From contig NZ_MBES01000008.1 of the NCBI RefSeq assembly GCF_001954195.1, positions 31,951 through 95,950 on the forward strand: 64,000 nucleotides of DNA, written 5' to 3'. Below the pieces are notes generated by a model. That model saw only the letters and a list, made by a program, of their open reading frames with translations, ran no database searches and was not told the origin of the DNA. This document shows, piece by piece, positions 23,288 to 32,389 of the stretch. This DNA is from Mycobacterium sp. IS-1264 (lineage in GTDB: Bacteria; Actinomycetota; Actinomycetes; Mycobacteriales; Mycobacteriaceae). The translations under genes were made by a program, and so were the position numbers. Positions within the stretch are counted from its first letter, which is position 1, and each line of letters begins with the position of its first letter.

Positions 23288-24523
23288 GTGCGGCATATGG
23301 ATGGCTGGGCAGGCGTGTGGATTCTCGGCGGTTACCAAAGCGATTTCGCCCGCAACCTCTCCAAAGAAAACCGCGATTTCGCGGCATTGACCGCCGAGGT
23401 CGTCGAAGGCGCCCTCGCCTCGGCCAAGCTGGACGCCGCCGACATCGGAGTGGTCCACGTCGGAAATGCCTTCGGCGAGATGTTCGCCGGCCAGGGCCAC
23501 CTCGGCGCGATGCCGGCCACGGTCTGCGACGACCTCTGGGACACACCGGCCACTCGGCACGAGGCCGCGTGCGCGTCCGGCAGCGTGGCGGCGTTGGCGG
23601 CGATGGCCGATCTGCGCTCGGGCTCCTACGACAGCGCGCTCGTGGTGGGGATCGAGCTGGAAAAGACCGTGCCCGGCGACACCGCCGCTAAGCATCTGGG
23701 CGCCGCCGCATGGACCGGACACGAGGGCGCCGGCGCGCGCTACCTGTGGCCGTCGATGTTCGCGCAGATCGCCGACGAATACGACCGGCGCTACGGCCTG
23801 GACGAGACCCATTTGCGGGCTATCGCCCAACTGAACTTCGCCAACGCCCGCCGCAACCCCAACGCCCAGACCCGCGGCTGGACGGTCCCCGACCCCATCA
23901 CCGACGACGACGCGACCAACCCGATCACCGAGGGCCGGCTACGGCGCTTCGACTGCAGCCAGATGACCGACGGCGGCGCGGGAGTGGTTCTGGTCAACGA
24001 TGCCTACCTGCGCGATCATCCGGATGCGAGCCCGATCGGCCGCATCGACGGCTGGGGACATCGCACCGTCGGCCTCGGCCTGCGACAAAAACTTGACCGC
24101 GCCGCAGACGATCCGTACGTGCTGCCGCATGTGCGGGCCGCGGTGCTCGACGCGTTGCGTCGCGCCCGGGTAACGCTCGACGACCTCGACGGGATCGAGG
24201 TCCACGACTGCTTCACCCCCAGCGAGTACCTGGCCATCGACCACATCGGGCTGACCGGCCCGGGCGAATCATGGAAGGCCATCGAAAACGGCGAGATCGA
24301 GATCGGCGGCCGGCTGCCGATCAACCCCAGCGGGGGTCTGATCGGCGGCGGACACCCGGTCGGGGCTTCCGGTGTGCGGATGCTGCTGGACGCGGCCAAA
24401 CAAGTCAGCGGCACGGCCGGCGACTACCAGGTCGAGGACGCGAAAACCTTTGGCACCCTGAACTTCGGCGGCAGCACCGCCACCACGGTCAGTTTTGTTG
24501 TCAGCACCACCGAAGGCTCGTGA
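23288..24523 (+). CDS. Thiolase-family protein (Rv0914c homologue)
   Basis: The 411-aa thiolase has the active-site cysteine in H-E-A-A-C-A-S-G-S near residue 95 and the C-terminal G-G-G-H-P-V-G-A-S-G. The second usual cysteine motif is replaced by L-N-F-G-G-S, as in SCP2-type thiolases that lack full thiolytic activity. A role in lipid or sterol side-chain metabolism is possible. The GTG at 23288 follows CAGGAG; an ATG three codons later is an alternative. The carotenoid-oxygenase gene begins directly after its stop. Confidence 0.9.
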   Translation: MRHMDGWAGVWILGGYQSDFARNLSKENRDFAALTAEVVEGALASAKLDAADIGVVHVGNAFGEMFAGQGHLGAMPATVCDDLWDTPATRHEAACASGSVAALAAMADLRSGSYDSALVVGIELEKTVPGDTAAKHLGAAAWTGHEGAGARYLWPSMFAQIADEYDRRYGLDETHLRAIAQLNFANARRNPNAQTRGWTVPDPITDDDATNPITEGRLRRFDCSQMTDGGAGVVLVNDAYLRDHPDASPIGRIDGWGHRTVGLGLRQKLDRAADDPYVLPHVRAAVLDALRRARVTLDDLDGIEVHDCFTPSEYLAIDHIGLTGPGESWKAIENGEIEIGGRLPINPSGGLIGGGHPVGASGVRMLLDAAKQVSGTAGDYQVEDAKTFGTLNFGGSTATTVSFVVSTTEGS

Positions 24524-24524
24524 C

Positions 24525-26039
24525 ATGGACGTTGAGATCGTCGGCAAGTTCCTGTCCACCCTGCCCGAGGACGACGACCACCCGTACCGAACGGGGCCGT
24601 GGCGTCCGCAGACCACCGAGTGGGACGCCGACGACCTCGCGCCCGTAGCGGGTGAGATCCCGGCCGACCTGGACGGCGTCTACCTCCGCAACACCGAGAA
24701 CCCGCTGCACCCGGCGTTGAAGACCTACCATCCGTTCGACGGCGACGGCATGCTGCACGTGGTCGGTTTCCGCGACGGAAAAGCGTTCTACCGCAATCGC
24801 TTTGTGCGGACCGACGGATTCCTGGCCGAGAACGAAGCCGGTGAGCCGCTGTGGCCGGGGCTGGCCGAGCCGGTGCAATTGACCAAGCGGGAAGACGGCT
24901 GGGGCGCGCGCACCCGGATGAAGGACGCGTCGAGCACCGACGTCATCGTGCACCGAGGTATCGCGCTGACCAGCTTCTACCAGTGCGGCGACCTCTACCG
25001 GATCGACCCGTACTCGGCCAATACCCTCGGCAAGGAAACCTGGAACGGGCGCTTCCCGGTCGACTGGGGTGTCTCGGCGCATCCGAAGGTCGACCACAGG
25101 ACGGGCGAACTGTTGTTCTTCAACTACAGCAAGCAGGAGCCGTACATGCACTACGGCGTCGTCGACCAGAACAACGAGCTGGCCCACTATGTCGACATCC
25201 CGCTACCCGGGCCGCGGCTGCCGCACGATATGGCGTTCACCGAAAACTACGCGATCCTCAACGATTTCCCGTTGTTCTGGGATCCGCGCCTGCTCGAACA
25301 CGACGTGCACCTGCCGCGCTTCTACCCCGACATTCCGTCGCGCTTCGCGGTGATCCCGCGCCGCGGCGGTACCGACGACATCCGATGGTTCGAGGCGGAC
25401 CCGACGTTCGTGCTGCACTTCACGAACGCCTACGAGGATGGCGACGAGATCGTGCTCGACGGCTTCTTCGAAGGCGATCCTCAGCCGATCGACACCGGTG
25501 GAACCAAGTGGGAGAAGCTCTTTCGCTTCCTGGCGCTGGATCGCCTGCAGGCCCGGCTGCACCGCTGGCGCTTCAACTTGGTCACCGGGGAGGTCAAAGA
25601 AGAGCGGCTGTCGGAGTCCATCACCGAATTCGGCACGATCAACCCCGCCTACGCCGCCACGGGCTACCGCTACACCTACGCTGCCACCGGCAAGCCGGGC
25701 TGGTTCCTGTTCGACGGGCTGGTCAAACACGACGTGCGCACCGGCGGCCAGGAGGGATTTTCGTTCGGCGACGGTGTTTACGGCAGCGAGACCGCGATGG
25801 CGCCGCGGGTGGGATCTATTAGCGAGGACGACGGCTATCTGATCACTCTCACCACCGATATGAACGCCGACGCCTCCTACTGCGTGATCTTCGACGCCGC
25901 TAGGATCGGCGACGGGCCCGTGTGCAAACTTCAACTGCCCGAACGCATTTCCAGCGGCACGCATTCGACGTGGGCGCCCGGCGAACAGCTGCGGCGCTGG
26001 GACAACGCGGAGTCGGCGGCCGCCGCCATCGGGCTATGA
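24525..26039 (+). CDS. Carotenoid oxygenase-family dioxygenase (Rv0913c homologue)
   Basis: The 504-aa seven-bladed propeller enzyme has the four iron-ligand histidines in the expected contexts: V-S-A-H-P-K, L-P-H-D-M-A-F-T-E-N, V-L-H-F-T-N-A-Y-E-D and the C-terminal S-G-T-H-S-T-W-A-P. Family members cleave alkene bonds of carotenoids, retinoids or stilbenes with O2; in M. tuberculosis the substrate is unsettled. The ATG at 24525 comes 1 bp after the thiolase stop. Its own stop overlaps the next ATG (ATGA at 26036-26039), so the three genes form an operon. Confidence 0.92.
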   Translation: MDVEIVGKFLSTLPEDDDHPYRTGPWRPQTTEWDADDLAPVAGEIPADLDGVYLRNTENPLHPALKTYHPFDGDGMLHVVGFRDGKAFYRNRFVRTDGFLAENEAGEPLWPGLAEPVQLTKREDGWGARTRMKDASSTDVIVHRGIALTSFYQCGDLYRIDPYSANTLGKETWNGRFPVDWGVSAHPKVDHRTGELLFFNYSKQEPYMHYGVVDQNNELAHYVDIPLPGPRLPHDMAFTENYAILNDFPLFWDPRLLEHDVHLPRFYPDIPSRFAVIPRRGGTDDIRWFEADPTFVLHFTNAYEDGDEIVLDGFFEGDPQPIDTGGTKWEKLFRFLALDRLQARLHRWRFNLVTGEVKEERLSESITEFGTINPAYAATGYRYTYAATGKPGWFLFDGLVKHDVRTGGQEGFSFGDGVYGSETAMAPRVGSISEDDGYLITLTTDMNADASYCVIFDAARIGDGPVCKLQLPERISSGTHSTWAPGEQLRRWDNAESAAAAIGL

Positions 26040-26509
26040 AGCACCGCCGGACGACGCACTGGCCACTGGAATTGGCGTCGATCGGCGCCCTTCGCTTCGC
26101 CCGGCGTTCGTCGAACTTCGAAGAGACTGTGCGGTTTTACCGCGAACTGGTCGGGCTGCCGCTTTACGAGACGTTCGAGGCCAGCTACGGCAGCAGCGGC
26201 GCGATCTTCGGCTTGCCCAGCTGGAACCTGACGATGGAAATCGTCGAGGCGGACGAGGAAGTCGCGGTGGACCGTCACGAGCAGCTGTGCCTGTACTTCC
26301 CGGACAAGCACGCCCAGCGCGCCGCGATCGCGCGCTTGCAGCAGGCGGGGCAGGAGCCCGTCGAGCAGCATCCCTACTGGGAGGCGACGGGGGCGGTCAC
26401 CTACCGCGACCCGGACGGCCGCGAAGTCGTGTTCGCGCCCTTCGTGTTCGGCGTCAACGAACCCGACGGCAGCTCCGCCTCAGGCAAGCACGAGTTCCCG
26501 CCCGCCTGA
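26036..26509 (+). CDS. VOC-fold protein downstream of the carotenoid oxygenase
   Basis: The 157-aa protein has one VOC domain: I-G-A-L-R-F-A-R-R-S-S-N-F...F-Y-R-E-L-V-G-L-P-L-Y, L-C-L-Y-F-P-D, Y-R-D-P-D-G-R-E-V-V-F-A-P. The start at 26036 overlaps the dioxygenase stop. A longer frame opening at 25922 lies inside the dioxygenase gene and is not used. The operon position suggests action on a product of the dioxygenase or thiolase, which is inference. It converges with the next gene, with 3 bp between stops. Confidence 0.82.
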   Translation: MKHRRTTHWPLELASIGALRFARRSSNFEETVRFYRELVGLPLYETFEASYGSSGAIFGLPSWNLTMEIVEADEEVAVDRHEQLCLYFPDKHAQRAAIARLQQAGQEPVEQHPYWEATGAVTYRDPDGREVVFAPFVFGVNEPDGSSASGKHEFPPA

Positions 26510-26512
26510 GCT

Positions 26513-26947
26513 TCAGCGGGGAGGCCGACCGGACGCGAGCGCGGCGATCACCGAGAAAAGCGAGCAGACCACCGCACAACCCCCGCCGACCGCACCCACG
26601 TAAAGCCCGTAGTCGGCGGACACCGGCGGATTGACGTTGAGCTTGTAGTACCACACCGTCAACGCCAACAGCAGCAGCGAAATAACCAGCGCCGCAATCG
26701 AAGCGACCCGCACCGACAGCCCCCGGCCCACCATCGCCCCGGCGACCAACAGCGTCGAGGACAGCAACACGATGAGCTGCCCCGCCCCGAACCCCCGCGG
26801 GAGTTCCAGGTTGCCGTGGGTGCCCCCGATCGCGTTGGCCCAGCCGCCGCCGTTGACCGCCGTCGTCAGCCACGGCATCCACGCGCTGGCCGAAACCAAC
26901 AAGGCGAAAAACGCCACCAGCCAACCGGGGTGCAGGCGGCGAGTCAT
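26513..26947 (-). CDS. Four-helix membrane protein (Rv0912 homologue)
   Basis: The 144-aa protein has four predicted helices (W-L-V-A-F-F-A-L-L-V-S-A, G-Q-L-I-V-L-L-S-S-T-L-L-V-A, I-A-A-L-V-I-S-L-L-L-L-A-L, A-V-V-C-S-L-F-S-V-I-A-A-L). The first extracytoplasmic loop contains M-P-W-L-T. It matches Rv0912 by position and membrane pattern; its function is unknown. The ATG at 26947 is placed just before the first helix. The 26948-27230 region upstream contains the large inverted repeat described separately. Confidence 0.8.
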   Translation of the reverse strand: MTRRLHPGWLVAFFALLVSASAWMPWLTTAVNGGGWANAIGGTHGNLELPRGFGAGQLIVLLSSTLLVAGAMVGRGLSVRVASIAALVISLLLLALTVWYYKLNVNPPVSADYGLYVGAVGGGCAVVCSLFSVIAALASGRPPR

Positions 26948-27081
26948 GGTTTCGACAGTAGTAGGAGCTCGAACCAGTCGTCGCTCGCCACGCGGCGTAT
27001 GAGGATCGCGGCTACGAATGCACTTGCCGCACAACCCGACACCTGAGTCACACCCGTCACTTCCCTCCCCCGGACTGGGGA

Positions 27082-27184
27082 CAGGCGTTTTGCCCGCCTC
27101 CCAGCGACAATGCCGATACGCGGCAGTGTACTGGCCTTTCGCCCCGGGGGTGGGGCTGTCGCTCAGAGGCGGGCAAAACCCCTG
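27082..27184. repeat. 103-bp imperfect inverted repeat with two internal hairpins
   Basis: The arms 27082-27109 and 27157-27184 are 28 nt each and pair at 25 of 28 positions; the core is TTTTGCCCGCCTC with GAGGCGGGCAAAA. The 47-nt interior contains TGCCG-N5-CGGCA (27111-27125) and GCCCC-N6-GGGGC (27141-27156). Together they could form a cruciform or a multibranched RNA. It lies between two leftward genes. It might be a structured leader of Rv0912, a terminator region of the VOC gene or a small palindromic element; nothing in it looks like a transposase or tRNA. Confidence 0.6.
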
Positions 27185-27230
27185 GTTCCCCTTCGGCCGT
27201 GACCCATGGGGCGGATGTTCTTCAGACCTG

Positions 27231-28016
27231 TTAGCTCTCCAGCGACGACAAGTTGAAGATGACACCCGTCGGGTCGCTGGCCGCGGCCAGCCGGCCGTAC
27301 GGGGTGTCCTCGGCCCCCCGCACCACGGCACCGCCGTTGTCGGCGATCACCTGCAGGGTCTTGTCGACATCCTCGGCCCCGAAGAAGATGCTCCAATTCG
27401 AGGGCACGCCCTCGGGGAGGAAGCCGCTGCCATCCATCATTCCGAGCAATTGCTGATCGCCGAACGAAGCTGTGGCGTACCGGAATTCGTCCGTGTCGGA
27501 AACCTGCTCGGTCCGCCACCCGAAGACCTCACGGTAGAAGTCGACCGCGGCGCGGTAATCGCGGGTGGTCAGCTGATGCCACACCGGGGAGCCGGCCTCA
27601 CCGATCACCTCGAACCCACGGTGCTCCAACGGCTGCCACAGCCCGAAGATCGCGCCCGACGGATCGCTCGCCAGGCCCATGTGGCCCTTGGCCGGGACCT
27701 CCATCGGCCCCATGCACGCCATGCCACCCGCCGCGGTCGCGGCCGCCATCGTCCCGTTGACGTCGGCGGTGTGGAAGTAGGTGGCCCAGTTGTCCGGGGC
27801 GCCGAACTCGGGCCGGTTGGCCATCAGCCCGGCCACGGGGTGGCCGTCCTTGGCGGCGTTGACATATCCCCCGTACTCGGGACCGGCGGACTCGAAGGTC
27901 CAGCCGAACACCGTGCCGTAGAAGTCCTGGGCGCGGTCGAGTTCCGACGTCGTCAAATCGATCCAGCAGGGAGCGCCCAGCGGCGCGCCGTCACGAATGG
28001 GCACGATCTCCTCCAT
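27231..28016 (-). CDS. Two-domain VOC protein (Rv0911 homologue)
   Basis: The 261-aa protein is a tandem of two VOC domains, each with the pattern C-W-I-D-L-T-T-S-E-L...F-Y-G-T-V-F-G-W (first) and V-W-H-Q-L-T-T-R-D-Y...F-Y-R-E-V-F-G-W (second), and each ending in D-P-x-G-x-I-F. Such proteins include CFP32-like glyoxalase-fold proteins of mycobacteria. The ligand is unknown. It is followed after a structured gap by Rv0912 on the same strand. Confidence 0.88.
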   Translation of the reverse strand: MEEIVPIRDGAPLGAPCWIDLTTSELDRAQDFYGTVFGWTFESAGPEYGGYVNAAKDGHPVAGLMANRPEFGAPDNWATYFHTADVNGTMAAATAAGGMACMGPMEVPAKGHMGLASDPSGAIFGLWQPLEHRGFEVIGEAGSPVWHQLTTRDYRAAVDFYREVFGWRTEQVSDTDEFRYATASFGDQQLLGMMDGSGFLPEGVPSNWSIFFGAEDVDKTLQVIADNGGAVVRGAEDTPYGRLAAASDPTGVIFNLSSLES

Positions 28017-28078
28017 CAGGTGTCGCAGTGCCCCGCGGTCGCGGGTTCACACATATCGACTCGCGGCAAACCGGAAAC

Positions 28079-29302
28079 TCATCGAGGCTTGGCTGCCAAG
28101 ATCTGATCCACACCCATCCGGCCTTCCTCGAAGGCCAGGCCGCCGCCGGCCAGATACAGCCGCCACACCCGGGCGACCTCTTCACCCTGCAACGCCACGA
28201 ATTCGTCGAAGCGGCTCTCCAGCGTGTTCAGCCAATGTTCGGCGGTGCGCGCGTAGTGCTCGCGCATCGCCGCGACCGAACGGATCTCCAAGCCCGCGTC
28301 CTGCAGGTAGCGCAGCGTCTGCCAGAGCGGCCGCATGTGCATGTCGGGCGCGATGTAGGCCTCGATGAACGCTCCCCCGCCCGGCGCGGCATCGGCGCGC
28401 CGCGACATCTGCTGCAGCAACAGCCTGCCGCCGGGCCGCAGCGCGCGATCGAGGATCGCGATGTAGCTGGGATATAGCCGCTCGCCCACGTGCTCGCCCA
28501 TCTCGACGGACGCGACCGCGTCGAACGTCTCATCGCTCAGATCGCGATAGTCCTGCAGCCGGACCTCGACGCTGTCGGCCAGACCACGCTCGGTGGCGCG
28601 GGCGAGGGTGAAATCGCGCTGCTGCGCCGACAGCGTGATCCCCACGGCGCGCACTCCGTAGCGGTGCGCCGCGTGCAGGATCAGCGATCCCCAACCACAG
28701 CCGACGTCCAGCAGCCGCATCCCCGATTTGAGGTCAAGCTTGCGGCAGATCATGTCCAGCTTCGCCGTCTGCGCGTCGTGCAGCGACTGGCCCGGACGGG
28801 TGAAATACGCCGACGAATACGCCATGTGCTCGTCGAGCAGCAGCCGGTAGAAATCGTTGGACAGGTCGTAGTGGTGCGCGATGACGGCGCGATCGCGGCG
28901 CCGGGTATGCAGCCGGCCCGACAGCCGCGCCTCGCTGGCCGGCGCCTTGGGCGGCGGGCCGATTACCCCCAGCCGCACCGCGTGCAGCGCCGCCAGCGCC
29001 CGAGCCTGGGGCGGAAGCGTCGCGCCGGCACCGGGGCGCGATCGGGCCAGCCGCCAGGCCCGCCGCAATCCCTCGGTCAGGTCACCCTCGACATCGATGT
29101 CACCGGTCACGTAGGCGCGAGCGAGGCCGAGTTCGCCTGGGCGCCACAGCAATCGGCGCAGGGCGCGCCGCGACCGCAATACCAGGACCGGGCCGTCGTC
29201 CGGGCCGATCTCGCTTCCGTCCCACGCGCGAATGCGGACGGGCGGGTCGACCCCGGCGGTGGTTCGAAGCAGGTCCGCCAGGCGATTAGCGACCGGAGCC
29301 AC
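28079..29302 (-). CDS. Cyclopropane-fatty-acyl-phospholipid synthase family methyltransferase
   Basis: The 407-aa SAM-dependent enzyme resembles mycobacterial UfaA1-type proteins. The N-terminal half carries W-R-P-G-E-L-G-L-A-R-A-Y-V-T-G-D-I-D-V-E-G-D-L. The catalytic half begins A-H-H-Y-D-L-S-N-D-F-Y, with S-S-A-Y-F, the SAM site L-L-D-V-G-C-G-W-G-S-L and V-E-M-G-E-H-V-G. Family members transfer a methylene or methyl group to the double bond of a lipid acyl chain. The GTG start overlaps the end of the Rv0910 homologue by 17 nt, so translation may be coupled. I do not recall a homologue at this position in M. tuberculosis. Confidence 0.9.
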   Translation of the reverse strand: MAPVANRLADLLRTTAGVDPPVRIRAWDGSEIGPDDGPVLVLRSRRALRRLLWRPGELGLARAYVTGDIDVEGDLTEGLRRAWRLARSRPGAGATLPPQARALAALHAVRLGVIGPPPKAPASEARLSGRLHTRRRDRAVIAHHYDLSNDFYRLLLDEHMAYSSAYFTRPGQSLHDAQTAKLDMICRKLDLKSGMRLLDVGCGWGSLILHAAHRYGVRAVGITLSAQQRDFTLARATERGLADSVEVRLQDYRDLSDETFDAVASVEMGEHVGERLYPSYIAILDRALRPGGRLLLQQMSRRADAAPGGGAFIEAYIAPDMHMRPLWQTLRYLQDAGLEIRSVAAMREHYARTAEHWLNTLESRFDEFVALQGEEVARVWRLYLAGGGLAFEEGRMGVDQILAAKPR

Positions 29303-29759
29303 GATCCCCGTTCAGGCGCGGATTGGGTCCGGTGAACACGGTGACGAAGTTCTCCAGGGAGTCGCGGATATCGCTTCGCAGCGCCGCGGCGACGATCATG
29401 CCGATCGGCCCGAACAGCGCGGGCCCACCGAGGTGCACGTCGAAGCTGACGACGGAGCCGTCGTCCTTCGGCGCGACTTTGGCCATCAGCTTGACCTTCA
29501 CCCCGCCGACGCCGTCGCCGTTGAGGGTCATGCCTTCCGGTGGCTTATAGCGCACGACCGTCCAGCGGATCCGGTTGTACATGCCCTTGACCTCGACGAT
29601 CGACTCGACGACCGTGCCCTTCTCGATCTGGTCGGGCAGCGTGCTGCGCCACACCCGGTGGATGGTCAGCCACTCCCGATACCGGGAGAGATCGGAGGCG
29701 TGCTTCCAGGCCTGTTCGGGCGCCAGGGGTACGTCGATTGATCCGGAGAGTTTGGCCAT
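29286..29759 (-). CDS. SRPBCC-fold protein, Rv0910 homologue (putative toxin partner)
   Basis: The 157-aa START/SRPBCC protein shows S-G-S-I-D-V-P-L-A-P-E-Q-A-W-K near the start and the amphipathic C-terminal helix of the fold. It matches Rv0910, which has been catalogued with Rv0909 as a toxin-antitoxin pair, although the molecular basis is unclear. The ATG is 4 bp after the Rv0909-like stop. The order ctpE, Rv0909, Rv0910 is the same as in M. tuberculosis. Confidence 0.88.
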   Translation of the reverse strand: MAKLSGSIDVPLAPEQAWKHASDLSRYREWLTIHRVWRSTLPDQIEKGTVVESIVEVKGMYNRIRWTVVRYKPPEGMTLNGDGVGGVKVKLMAKVAPKDDGSVVSFDVHLGGPALFGPIGMIVAAALRSDIRDSLENFVTVFTGPNPRLNGDRGSGR

Positions 29760-29763
29760 GCGC

Positions 29764-29952
29764 TCAGTTCTGTTGGTCGCCGTTGGCGGCCGAGTCGGCG
29801 GCCTTCTTGGCCTCCTCCTGCACCTTGTGGATGGTGTCGGAGTATTTGCCTTGCGTCTTTTCGTCGACGAACTCGCCGGCCTTGTCGATTGCCTCCCCGA
29901 CCTTGTCGGCGTTTTGCGACAACAGATCCTTCGCCTTGTCCAGGAATCCCAT
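29764..29952 (-). CDS. MT0933-type small antitoxin-like protein (Rv0909 homologue)
   Basis: The 62-aa helical, charged protein is [12 protein letters not shown] with repeated [15 protein letters not shown] and Q-E-E-A-K-K-A-A-D. This is the pattern of the MT0933 antitoxin family. It is coupled to the Rv0910 homologue downstream. The start is 35 bp after the ctpE stop. In M. tuberculosis it is annotated as a possible antitoxin; a general membrane- or stress-related role is also possible for such small amphipathic proteins. Confidence 0.86.
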   Translation of the reverse strand: MGFLDKAKDLLSQNADKVGEAIDKAGEFVDEKTQGKYSDTIHKVQEEAKKAADSAANGDQQN

Positions 29953-29986
29953 GCGCCGTTCCTTCCCCGCTGATACCCCGCGAATT

Positions 29987-32389
29987 CTACTTGGCGGCCC
30001 TCACCGGTTCCCGCCACAACTGCGGCCGCACGCCGAGGATCCTGGCCCTGATCCACCACGCCGCCTCGATCGCGACCGCGCCCAACACCCCGACGCCCAG
30101 CGCGGTCGACGTCACAGCCACATTCGACGGGTCGAGCAGGAACTTCTTCTGGGCCAACGGGACGCTGAAGATCACGACGTACGCCAACCCGCAGCCGATC
30201 ACCAGCGCCACCCGCCACCACTGGTAGGGACGCGCCACCACCGCCAGCACCCACAGCGCGGTCACCAGCAGCGTGATCAGCGCCGCGGTCGACGCTTGGT
30301 CTTGTTGCTGGAACGTGGCATGGCGACCGTGGTAGGCCAGCAGGTAGGAGGCAAAGGTAGCGGCGCCGACGATGAGTCCCGACGGCAGCGCGGACGTCAA
30401 CACCCGCCGCACGAAGCCGGGGTGTGCGCGCTCGTTGTTTGGTGCCAGCGACAGGACGAACGACGGGATGCCGATCGTGAACCACGCCGCGATGGTGACG
30501 TGGATCGGCTGAAACGGATACAGCAACGGGTCCGCCTTGAGCGGACCGGAAAACAGGCATTCGATACCCACGAACAGTGCCAGCAGCGCCGAATACACGG
30601 TCTTGGTCAAAAACAGGTTGGCGACCCGTTCGATATTGCCGATCACCCGCCGGCCTTCACCGACGACGTAAGGAAGTGTGGCAAATCGATTGTCCAGCAA
30701 GACGATCTGTGCAACCGCCCGCGCCGCCGGGCTTCCGGCGCCCATTGCGACGCCGATATCGGCATCCTTGAGGGCCAGCACATCGTTGACGCCGTCACCC
30801 GTCATCGCCACCGTGTGGCCGCGCGATTGCAGGGCGTGCACGATCGCACGTTTCTGGTCGGGCCGGACCCGGCCGAACGTGGTGTAGGACTCGAGTGTGT
30901 CAGCCAGTCCGTCCTTGTCCGTCGGCAGTTGCCGCGCGTCCATCGTCTCGCCGTGCAGCCCGAGCTCGCCGGCCACGGCGCCCACCGACACCGCATTGTC
31001 ACCGGAGATCACCTTGACCGAAACACCCTCGGCGGCAAAGTAATCCAGCGTCTGACGGGCATCCGGCCGCACCTTCTGCTCGAGCACCACCAGCGCGACC
31101 GGCGTGACCTGACCCGGCGCGTCCGGCTGATTCACGGGCTCCTCGGCGGAGCCCAGCAGAAGCACCCGCAACCCCTCGGCGCCGACACGTTCGGCCCGTT
31201 CCGCTGCCGCCGATGCCGGATCGAGCAGGACATCGGGGGCGCCGATCACCCAGTTGCCGTGGTCGCGATAGGACACGCCACTCCACTTCGTGGCCGACTT
31301 GAAAGGCGCGCTGGCCGTGGCGATCCAGCCGGGCGGTTCGCCATAGGTCTCGGCGATCGCACGCATGCTTGCATTGGGGCGGGCGTCGGCGGCGGCAAGC
31401 GAGGCCAGCACATCGGCGACGGTTTGTTCTGTGGGACCCAATTGCTCGACGTCCGAGATCCGCATGCCGGTTTCGGTCAAGGTGCCGGTTTTGTCGGCGC
31501 AGACCACGTCGACGCGGGCCAATCCCTCGATCGCGGGCAACTCCTGCACCAGGCATCGCCGCTGACCCAGCCGGACGACCCCGACCGCGAACGCGGCCGA
31601 TGTCAGCAGGACCAGGCCTTCGGGCACCATCGGCACCAGCGCGCCGACCGTGCGCAGCACGGACTGCCGCCATCCCGCGTGCGTGGTGAAGAACTGGGTG
31701 TAGATCGTCAGCAGGCCGGCCGGCACCAAGAGGTAGGTGACGAACTGCAGAATCCGGTTTATGCCGTTGCGCAGTTCGGATTTCACCAGGGTGAACTTGC
31801 TGGCCTCCTCGGCAAGCCGGGCGGCATAGGCGTCCGGGCCGACCTTGGTGGCGCGGTATGCCCCGGTTCCGGCGACGACGAAACTGCCCGACATCGCCGC
31901 GTCGCCGACGTTCTTGTCGACGGGGTCCGCCTCACCGGTCAGCAGCGATTCGTCAACCTCCAGGTTCTCCTCCTCGAGGATCTCGCCGTCGACGACGATC
32001 TGGTCCCCCGGGCCGAGCTCGATGACGTCGTCGAGTACCACCTCGCCCGCCGGCAGCGCTCGTGTCCCGGATTGCCTGCGCACCAACGGCTTCGCCTGCC
32101 CGATGATCGCCAGCTTGTCCAGCGTCTGCTTGGCCCGGATTTCCTGGACCATGCCGATGACGCTGTTGGCGATGATGAGCAGGCCGAACAATCCGTTGAT
32201 CACCGAGCCTGTCGTCAGCACGATTACGAACAGGACACCCAGGATCGCGTTGATCCGGGTGAAGACGTTGGCCCGAACGATTTCCGCGACGCTGCGCGCG
32301 GCGCGTTGCGGAACGGCGTTGCTCTTGCCGTCGGCTACCCGATGTGCCACCTCGGCATCGGTCAGACCGTTGCTCACCGATGAGCTCAT
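29987..32389 (-). CDS. ctpE: P-type ATPase CtpE (calcium transporter)
   Basis: The 800-aa P-type ATPase is close to the usual CtpE length. The actuator domain has L-T-G-E-A-D-P-V, the phosphorylation site is [10 protein letters not shown], and the hinge is [18 protein letters not shown]. Several C-terminal helices follow. CtpE is reported to be involved in Ca2+ uptake in mycobacteria and to affect cell-surface properties. The ATG at 32389 overlaps the Rv0907-like stop (ATGA), so the much longer frame to 33295 is not used. Downstream follow the Rv0909 and Rv0910 homologues. Confidence 0.95.
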   Translation of the reverse strand: MSSSVSNGLTDAEVAHRVADGKSNAVPQRAARSVAEIVRANVFTRINAILGVLFVIVLTTGSVINGLFGLLIIANSVIGMVQEIRAKQTLDKLAIIGQAKPLVRRQSGTRALPAGEVVLDDVIELGPGDQIVVDGEILEEENLEVDESLLTGEADPVDKNVGDAAMSGSFVVAGTGAYRATKVGPDAYAARLAEEASKFTLVKSELRNGINRILQFVTYLLVPAGLLTIYTQFFTTHAGWRQSVLRTVGALVPMVPEGLVLLTSAAFAVGVVRLGQRRCLVQELPAIEGLARVDVVCADKTGTLTETGMRISDVEQLGPTEQTVADVLASLAAADARPNASMRAIAETYGEPPGWIATASAPFKSATKWSGVSYRDHGNWVIGAPDVLLDPASAAAERAERVGAEGLRVLLLGSAEEPVNQPDAPGQVTPVALVVLEQKVRPDARQTLDYFAAEGVSVKVISGDNAVSVGAVAGELGLHGETMDARQLPTDKDGLADTLESYTTFGRVRPDQKRAIVHALQSRGHTVAMTGDGVNDVLALKDADIGVAMGAGSPAARAVAQIVLLDNRFATLPYVVGEGRRVIGNIERVANLFLTKTVYSALLALFVGIECLFSGPLKADPLLYPFQPIHVTIAAWFTIGIPSFVLSLAPNNERAHPGFVRRVLTSALPSGLIVGAATFASYLLAYHGRHATFQQQDQASTAALITLLVTALWVLAVVARPYQWWRVALVIGCGLAYVVIFSVPLAQKKFLLDPSNVAVTSTALGVGVLGAVAIEAAWWIRARILGVRPQLWREPVRAAK

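Noticed and set aside
27082..27184. tRNA or insertion-sequence end in the structured inverted repeat
   Set aside because: No T-loop or acceptor-stem pattern fits, and there is no transposase or target-site duplication nearby.
29738..32383. 881-codon open frame on the plus strand opposite ctpE
   Set aside because: It is antisense to a well-supported P-type ATPase and its translation is Arg/His/Gln-rich without any known domain, as expected for shadows in GC-rich genes.
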